Shown here piece after piece: positions 56,893 to 64,000 of a DNA stretch of 64,000 bases. Position 1 is the stretch's first letter, and the number at the start of each line of letters is the position of its first letter. The DNA lies in the NCBI GenBank assembly GCA_002812745.2, contig NCSJ02000195.1:17677-81676 (forward strand). The letters run 5' to 3'. A program made the translations under genes and the position numbers. A model generated the notes under the pieces. That model searched no databases, was not told the origin of the DNA, and worked only from the letters and a program-made list of their open reading frames with translations. Source of the stretch: Scytalidium lignicola. Taxonomy: Eukaryota; Ascomycota; Leotiomycetes.

Positions 56893-57774
56893 TTTGATTA
56901 AGTTGTTTTGTTTGTAGTAAAAAAATTAAGTTGAATGTTTTGATGATGGAGTGATTGCTTGAAGGCTACTAATTAAGGATGATTGTCTTTGTGGATGTTG
57001 TTGTGATGATGGTCTGATGAAGTCCTCCATAGTTCGTAACCTCTTCTTATATACCACAAAGGCTCGATCCTCACGACAGCCATCCTGAGAGTGTGTACAA
57101 AGGACGGTGAATCCTCAATCACGGGCTTGGCTATGGCGCAGCTCTCTGATACTAATTTTAGCCGCATGTTTGCAGAGCCCTGTCAGCGTGGCTTTACAGT
57201 AGTTCTTGCTCCGCCGTGCTAGCTGAGAGCCAAGAAAATTATCCCGACTCTTACTGGCTAAACTGTCTTATTAGCAATCAGCACAATTTTATCTCCCACC
57301 GTAACTGCTCTAGCGCTTATGGTACTGTAAGTACTGTAGTATTAATGGCTCTTGAGTAAGTCTGTATCTTTACGTACTCAGAACGGCTTCTAGTGTCCCG
57401 TAACGACGTGCTAATTATAGTGAGCTTCGGACAACATAATACTGCAATCACTTAATGTTTACAAGAACTATCCTATCAAATATTTTGTTGAACCTCGTAA
57501 TTTTTGTCGTTGAACTTAGTTTCCCACTTTACAATACACGTGTATGGCATCGGAGCCTTTAGAGGAGCGTGTGGGAAATTACCGATATATGTATGGCTTA
57601 TAACTCTTAATTCTAACCTTCATCTCAAAACATTAACTTGTCTTTCCCTGTTTCTGACCCTTGCTCTGTGTAATGTCCAGTCTGTTTCCGGCCCTACTTC
57701 TCCATCTATCTACTCGCTTTATTAATCAGATCACCAAAAGTGACTTAGAGTGATTTTTAAATGTAAAAATATCT
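56893..57774. other. Promoter and intergenic region
   Basis: The upstream part contains the CAACTTAATT and A/T-rich leader typical of strong fungal promoters. No other gene. Confidence 0.35.
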
Positions 57775-60046
57775 CTATTCTAACTTGATCAACATTGGAA
57801 TCGGCTTCGCTTCTATCCAAGCGTCTTCGTGGATAACCCCTACCCCTTGCCGAATTGCTATGTTCCCGGTTCGTTGAATGAGCATAACATTAATGTAGCA
57901 CCACTCTCTTCCAGGAAATACAGCCGCATCAAAGAACATCAAATCTGAAAGAGTGTTTGACCTCGAAAGTAGTATGAACTCAAATGTACGGTTACCACCA
58001 AGTATTTCAACCTTGTGGTGATTTTCGAGCAAAACCAATCCGGCAGCGTTTCCAGCGGCATTGAAGATAATGATATTCTCGTGGGATTTGAAATCAGTCC
58101 CCCATATCCGTTGAGGTCGAACGATTCTCCAGTAAGCATAAATAAAGCAATGGTGGTCCAGCTTGCCAAGAGATGTGAGCTGTTCCAGTCTCCATCGGAT
58201 ATTTTCAGCTGTTCGCGAGGTTTAACCGATCTTAAGAACTCAAGAGGGGGATCTCCTGGTCGGACATCTTTGTTGTCAGGCCCGAGTGGAGGATGAACCG
58301 AATGGTTGTAAGTTCCAGGGGCGTGGATCTTCACTGTAACTCCACTGCTACCAACGATGAACCAGTCAACTTCGGGAAGAATGAAGCCAAGGAAAATGTA
58401 GTCGTATGTTGCTTTTGTTTCCCACCCAGCCCATGTCCAGCTAGGGTATGGCATTTTTATAGAATCATCTACTGTAATCAACCTTCGGGTGTGTGGTCCT
58501 GCTTCCAGCCAAAGAAGTCCCTCATGGAGATATGCTTCAGGAAGACCAGCCAAAAAAGAGGTTTTTAGGGTTCATTTTAATATGGACAAAATTCCTCGAA
58601 AAGCAAAAATAATATCTTCGGCATTCGACATACCTCGTCCGGAGTACTGATCAAACAATCTCATATAAATATCTATACCCTCTAAAGAATTGGGAGGGGG
58701 CCCAGGAGATATCCATGTGGAAAGAATAAACCGCTTTTGCAACTGCGGTGCGTTTATGTTACATGTGTTGCAGAGAGATGTTTCGGCATATAAGAAAGCA
58801 GTCGGAAGACATCCCTCTCCAACAGCATTCCCACAGAAAACTGCACATGAGCATTGAAAGTAGAGTTGTAGTTCAGTGAAAAATAGCTTCCGTTTAGAGA
58901 GTCTGTGTTCCTGAAATGTCCATGCGCGCTGATCCCATCGGCTATACATTACAAGTGAATCAAGTCCAACGAATGTTGTGATGAGAGTGAGATCCTGAAT
59001 ATTTTCGGTGACTTGTGAAGAAATTCTAGATCCGGGACGGTAGTCAGGGAGGCCATCAGGAATCACAGGAGGAGGGGCAGGAGGAGCACAAATTATCGTT
59101 AGAACTGCTGCGCCATACACAAGATCCATCTGATGGATTTGGAAATATTTCTGGTCATCATTGTCTTGCACGATGCAGAGCGCATCGACCCAGAGGAATT
59201 GTTCTCCCAGCTCACGTACAAAATCGATAGCATCGTGGAGAACCGTGGAAATGTTTCCCATGTGTTTTGTGAGCGAGCCTGGCTGGAATAACTTCGGAAG
59301 GGTTGATCTGGTTGTGAAAAACTTCTCATCAGTGTTATCTGGCCAGCAATAGCTCAAGCTACATATCTCTCCATTAAAGGTAGCTCACAGAAACTCATCT
59401 GCTGAACATCTACCACAAGAAGATTGGCCGGGAACGGGTCCGGAGACACATCATCGAGATTAAATGCCGGAATTTTACATCTTCGGCCATGTTAGGACTC
59501 GTAGAGCTTCAGCCAGTCCTGAGCTAAGCCTATGTTGGCTTTAATTGGATCCACAACTCGGCCAAAGAAAAGGTCAGAATCACCAATCTGAGCAGCATAT
59601 GTACCCAAGAGTTGGATATCTCCAGCATGATCCAGAAAGGGAATAATTGGATCTTGTAGAGGTCGCAGTCCAATAGCGATCCTATACGCCCTTTGTGAAG
59701 CTCCTAGCTCGACTTGCGATTTTGCAAGCGTAGAAACAGTTCCATCATTACTAGCACAAAGATAGATATAAAGATAGCATTGTTCTCCAAAACTTTCGTC
59801 ATAGCTCTGTCTCATAAATTCCTCTGGATTGCACCATTCAGCTGGCGACCGTCTTTTGCAGAACGAGCTCATCGCGAGTCGACAGAAACGGCAGGTTTCT
59901 CTTCTCTGATAGATCTCCGTTAGGCTACCAAGACAAACCGCATCGCTATTAGGTCTAACGAGGTATGTGTCATTATGATAAAGGTCCACTTCCGTTTGAA
60001 AATATTTGGCAAAGCTTATATCCGAACATATGGTACAAAGCATCAT
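57775..60046 (-). pseudogene. HET-domain (heterokaryon incompatibility-type) protein, multiply broken
   Basis: The ATG at 60046 opens an N-terminal Cys-rich region (CTICSDISFAKYF; ETCRFCRLAMSSF). TAA at 59492-59494 interrupts it before HGRRCKIPAFNL. One missing base at about 59357 breaks the first HET motif RYVALSYCWPD. The second motif FLWVDALCIVQDNDDQKYF and third motif DQRAWTFQEHRLSKRKLFF are intact. TGA at 58572-58574 interrupts again in the same frame before LKTSFLAGLPEAYLHEG. A lost C in a C-run near 58085 shifts the C-terminal part (LLENHHKVEILGGNRTFEF), which ends at 57775. An undamaged gene would encode about 750 residues. HET proteins trigger or mediate self/non-self cell death in fungi. 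Two nonsense codons are independent of homopolymer errors; the two frame changes are in short runs. Confidence 0.85.
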
Positions 60047-60974
60047 CAATGGTAGGACGACGAGGAGTGGGGTCTCACAGCCCCATGCTGTGCCTAATGG
60101 TCTACGTTGTGTAGGAGGTGGAAGTGGTGGTGCGTGAGTGTATTGAAAGGCTGTTTAGATGGACCCCGAAAACAACGGCAATCAAATAGTTATATAGAGT
60201 TAATTTAAATTTTCTTACAAATTTTACTCCATTTAATGATGTAATGATTAGCTGGCAAATTGTTTTTAAAGGGTTTTTGCTGTTATTTTCGGGGGCCAGC
60301 TAACCAACTTTTCAATACTCTCGCACCCTCGCTTTCGGCTACTACACCCTTAGAGGTTCAGTTACCTCTCAAGTGCTAAGCACTACGCCTTGTACGGAAG
60401 CTTAACATTGTCATACCCCTTATCATCTTGTTGTTTTTTACCCTTTGTGTTTATTTCTAGAGCAGCAAAGCACTTAAAACGTCATCTTTTTAACCTATAG
60501 TCTAGTTTAAAACGTATTTGAATACATGTTAGACGTAAGCACAGGTAAGTTTGTATATATCTTCACTTATTTTTTGAATTGACCGTAAACTAACTCTTGT
60601 AGTTGTATACTTAAATTGTATAATATATATTTCTCTTCTTTTAGTTAATTCTCTTGAAATTAAAACCTTTAAAGTTAATGAAGTTAAGTTATTNAAAAAG
60701 TTTAAAAGTAAAATATATTGAAGGTATTGACAGTATTAATACGATGCTACGAATTTGAGGCGGTTGGTATGGATGAGAAATTTCAGGTTGTAACGGTGGG
60801 AATTGGAGAGAAAGAGGGACCGTTAAGGTTCCGAGTGAAGGCTCGTAAAGCATAGATTGATTGGAGACTTACATGCCGTGATGGACAATGGAATCCTGGA
60901 TTTTTTTGCTATTATCAAATGTGTAGATATGTTGAAAGCCATTTTCAGTTTATTATAAATATTAAGTAAAAACA
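60047..60974. other. AT-rich intergenic
   Basis: No gene seen. N at 60694 before an A-run. Confidence 0.35.
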
Positions 60975-62241
60975 CTAAATCCTTATTCTTATTTTCGCTC
61001 CGCCGTTCTCACCACTGTTCTGCACTTTCCCAGCTTCCTCCATCTCCGCCTCTACCCTCTCGCGTTCCTTCTCAGGATGCCACCCCTCCCTGCAAATTCG
61101 TATCACCCACATCACCCTCTCACTCTGCAGCATACGTTCTATCCTATTTTGTTCACGTTCGATGCATCTTAGCCTCCATCCAGACGTCTCATGCCCATTC
61201 AGGCCATATTTCCATCTCTCCAACCTATCATGCAACCTCTCTGTCATCGTCTCAAGACTCGGACCACCTAAACACCTCCACAATGAGAAGAATATTGCTA
61301 GGATTAAAAAGCAGTTCACTATGATAATAGTTGCCACACACAGTGCATCCGAAACATGAGAGAAGAGGAGTCCGAACGAGTCATTGATGAAAATGGATGT
61401 TGGAGCAAGAACATGAATGATGGCAACACGAATCGGATAGGTCTTAGACGGCGATGCAGAAGTGGGAAGTGAAGAGATATTAACGCTCACTAGCTTGCTC
61501 GTAGCTGCTATTCTTTGTGATTCGATTATTATAAGTGATTCGTAATCGTAAGCACTATAGTTTTTTTGGCCTACGGGGAAAAGATCAAGCCTTTGTAATT
61601 GCTGAGGAAGGGAGGCCCATCTCCACCTAATCTCCAGGTCGACCTTGACAGTTTCTTTGTGGATCACCAGAATAAAAGGACAGAGTCTGCGAAATGGAAC
61701 CATGGGAGGTTGGCACCGTCTGTATCACCTAACCTTGCTGCAATCTGGACTTTCCTGCTACTCTCCGCATCATCTTCTGCCTTCAGGTCAGGGTTGTATA
61801 ATGGAAGTTCCTCATCAAGGCCAGAGATAACCAATCCTTGCAGATGAGCCGAGGAAGAAGAGAGTGTGTAGTCAAGAGCAAATGCCATTCGGTCAATGTT
61901 ACCCTGACGAACTGCATCTGCTCTAGTGAACAAAGTCAGCACGAAGTTCATCCATTAATAGGGGGATTCTCAACGAAGCCTTACCTATATACTCTCGTCA
62001 ACCTCCCACCGCTGTCTAAGACAGATGTTACGCAAGAGACATCACATTCCGCCCCAGGAAAAGGTAGAAATGCCCATGGGAGAGCAAGGATGAGCCAGGA
62101 AATCGCACTCCAAAGGACTACCCGTAGGATAATACGGAACGCTTTTCGAGGCCCTATGGACGAAGTGGACCTGGTACTAGCGTTGTACAAACCATGTTCA
62201 TCCCCCCGCCGATTTTGAGCTTTTCCTATGGCCCGAAGCAT
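60975..62241 (-). CDS. Uncharacterised integral membrane protein, frame uncertain at one point
   Basis: Exon 1 is 62241-61985. The intron 61923-61984 is GTAAGG..CACTAG, 62 nt. The coding sequence then runs to 60975. An N-terminal helix (IILRVVLWSAISWLILALPW) is followed by DVSCVTSV, ADAVRQGNIDRMAFALDYTL, a predicted lumenal domain and a second membrane segment (CVATIIIVNCFLILAIFFSL), then a basic/acidic cytoplasmic tail rich in Arg and Glu. About 410-420 residues. Near 61664-61676 the frame changes: either one base is missing in GAATAAAAG or a very short 41-nt intron (GTGATC..GATTAG) is spliced. I do not recognise the family; fungal lineage-restricted membrane protein is the best label. Confidence 0.6.
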
Positions 62242-62529
62242 TATGTTGCTGATGAGTATTTACGTTGGGCTCATATCAGGTGGAAGTGGTGAGTAGATGA
62301 CACTATGCTGAGGGAGTACCACCACCTCCTCTTCAGTTACAAGATACGCGTTCAATAGATCTGTTCTCGAACAAATAGATCTTCTCATAAGATCTCATAC
62401 ATTGATGAAAAGGAGAATTGTTTGACACAGGTTTGCCGCGACATGAAACAACGATGTTTATCTGTAGGATTCGCTTGCACTGCTTTGACTTTACTTACGT
62501 ACGTAAGTACACGCGTATTAGTAATAACG
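62242..62529. other. Spacer before the transposon
   Basis: Nothing recognised. Confidence 0.35.
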
Positions 62530-64000
62530 TAAATCCCTGTCCAAGGAGACACCCCACCCAAGGAGACACTTTCCCTCAGATTATCGAATTCATCAACACT
62601 TACATTTTGAATCAATTATTTTCCAACCAAAACACGTCGCAATGCCTAAAAAGCCACCTGCACAACAAGAAGGAAGAATTATTCTTGCTATAAACGCGTT
62701 TAAAAACNAAAAAAATCAAGTCAATTCGAGCTGCAGCGCGTAGTTTTGACATTCCACTTTCTACCTTACATAAACGACTCCAAGGACGACCTGAAGCCTT
62801 CACAACCTACACCAAAGCCTTCAAGTTAACTCAAATTGAAGAGGAATCGCTAGTACAATGGATTATCTCTATGGGAAACCGAGGAATGCCTCCTAGGCCT
62901 TCACAAGTACAAGCAATGGCTTATACTTTGATTTCTAAGCGGGGTGAATCTACTTCTCCTTCACTTATAGGCAAAAACTAGGTTCAACGATTTTTAGGCC
63001 ATCATGCTAAATTGACTACCAAATATATTCGCAAATATAGCTATCAACGAGCTAAATGCGAAGATCCAAAGCTTATTCAGCAGTGGTTTAACCAGTTCCT
63101 TGAAACCAAACTTCAATATGGAATCCTAGACAAGGATATCTACAATTTCGATGAAACAGGCTTTGCCATAGGTATAATTGCTATTACAAAAGTAGTTACA
63201 ACCTCTGAATGTTTTGGAAAACCTCCATTACTACAGCCTAGGAATCGTGAATAGGTTACAGTTATTGAATCAATCAGTGCTGACGGATAGGTTTTACCAC
63301 CTTTGATTATTTTTAAGGGTAAACACCATCAACTAGCTTTGAGCAATCTGTTACCTGAAGGTTGGAGAGATGAACAAAGTGATAATGGATGGACAAATAA
63401 TCGAATTGGCCTTGAATGGCTTGAGAAAACCTTCGAACCTGCTACTAAAGAAAGAACTAAAGGCCAATATCGCATGTTAGTTCTTGATGGCCATGGAAGT
63501 CATGTAGCATTTGAATTCGACTTGTTTTATTCTTAACACAAAATTGTTCCAATTTGTATGCCTCCTCATTCCTCACATCTCCTTCAACCACTTGATGTGA
63601 CTTGTTTTTCAATTCTCAAACGCATGTATGGTGCTCAACTTGAAAACAAAGTGCGTAGTGGAATTCAACATATTGACAAGGAAGATTTCCTGGAGATATA
63701 TCCAATTATACGTCAACAAATCTTCAAATCAACAACTATTCAGAATGGATTTACAGCTACTGGATTGATTCCTTATGAACTAGAGCATGTACTAGCCAAA
63801 TTGCGTGTTCAGGTTGATCAAATATCTACACCTCCAGGGAGTACCCATAGTAGCAATTCTGGAGTACAATGGGTTCCACAAACACCTCATAACCCTGTTC
63901 AATTGCATTTGCAATCTCAATCTATTCAGCAATTGCTTAAGGAACAGTATAGCCCTACAACTCCTATAAAAACAGCTATAAATCAAGCATTCAAGGGATG
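62530..64000 (+). mobile_element. pogo/Fot1-like DNA transposon, degenerate, right end beyond window
   Basis: The left end at a TA near 62530 carries two copies of CCAAGGAGACAC in a terminal-repeat-like leader. The transposase frame starts at 62642 (MPKKPPAQQEGRIILAINAF) with a helix-turn-helix/CENP-B-type N terminus (SIRAAARSFDIPLSTLHKRL). The DDE region shows YNFDETGFAIG and VLDGHGSH, followed by CMPPHSSHLLQPLDV. The frame stays open across position 62708 only if the N there is removed. In-frame stops at about 62980, 63252, 63288 and 63535 are of the CAG/CAA/TGG-to-stop type. The copy is therefore non-autonomous and decayed. Confidence 0.88.

Noticed and set aside
1..64000. CRISPR arrays, bacterial operons, phage or rRNA genes
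   Set aside because: No such structures seen; all genes have eukaryotic fungal architecture.

Overview
The window is nuclear DNA of a filamentous ascomycete, most likely Leotiomycetes/Helotiales. The order is inferred from the look of the protein families; I ran no search. Evidence for a fungus: genes with many short introns (about 49-75 nt, GT..AG, CTAAC/CTGAC-like branch sites), Zn2Cys6 regulators, a HET-domain gene, WSC, GH76 and fungal UDP-glycosyltransferase families, and pogo/Fot1-type and LTR elements. Isolated N bases sit just before homopolymer runs. In the three coding regions where I could test them they are spurious extra bases.

Layout. 0-7 kb: an Hsp70-like ATPase running off the left edge, a coiled-coil protein of unknown function, and a large protein with a PD-(D/E)XK nuclease-like segment. 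7-13 kb: broken genes (Zn2Cys6 factor, WSC protein, UDP-glycosyltransferase) plus a MITE-like element. 14-16 kb: an MFS transporter. 17-28 kb: an AT-rich island with a minisatellite, an F-box relic, a cupin, a STAND-type C-terminal relic, a 5'-truncated OPT transporter with about 18 exons, an LTR-like copy, a long reading frame riddled with transition-type stops, a second LTR-like copy and a broken Zn2Cys6 factor. 28.9-36 kb: conserved core genes (VTA1, an ER protein disulfide isomerase, exosome subunit RRP41/SKI6, a large disordered protein). 38-49.4 kb: a kinase-like relic, an alcohol dehydrogenase, the exon-junction protein Y14, a GH76 mannanase, an ERD2-family receptor and an AIG2-like protein. 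50-62 kb: relics of a secreted FAD oxidase, a PL7 alginate lyase and a HET gene, interspersed with an uncharacterised gene, a cupredoxin and a membrane protein. 62.5 kb to the end: a degenerate pogo/Fot1-like transposon.

The main theme is contrast. Housekeeping genes are intact with clean introns. Secreted, catabolic, regulatory and self-recognition genes are repeatedly broken by nonsense codons, frameshifts, deletions or truncation. The stops in the repeats and in several relics are the kind that C-to-T changes at CpA (RIP-like) produce. Frameshifts inside homopolymers must be discounted, because this assembly clearly has homopolymer artefacts; nonsense codons and internal deletions are safer. 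No operon-like functional system is evident. The most unusual intact neighbourhood is the Hsp70-like / coiled-coil / nuclease-like trio at the left edge.
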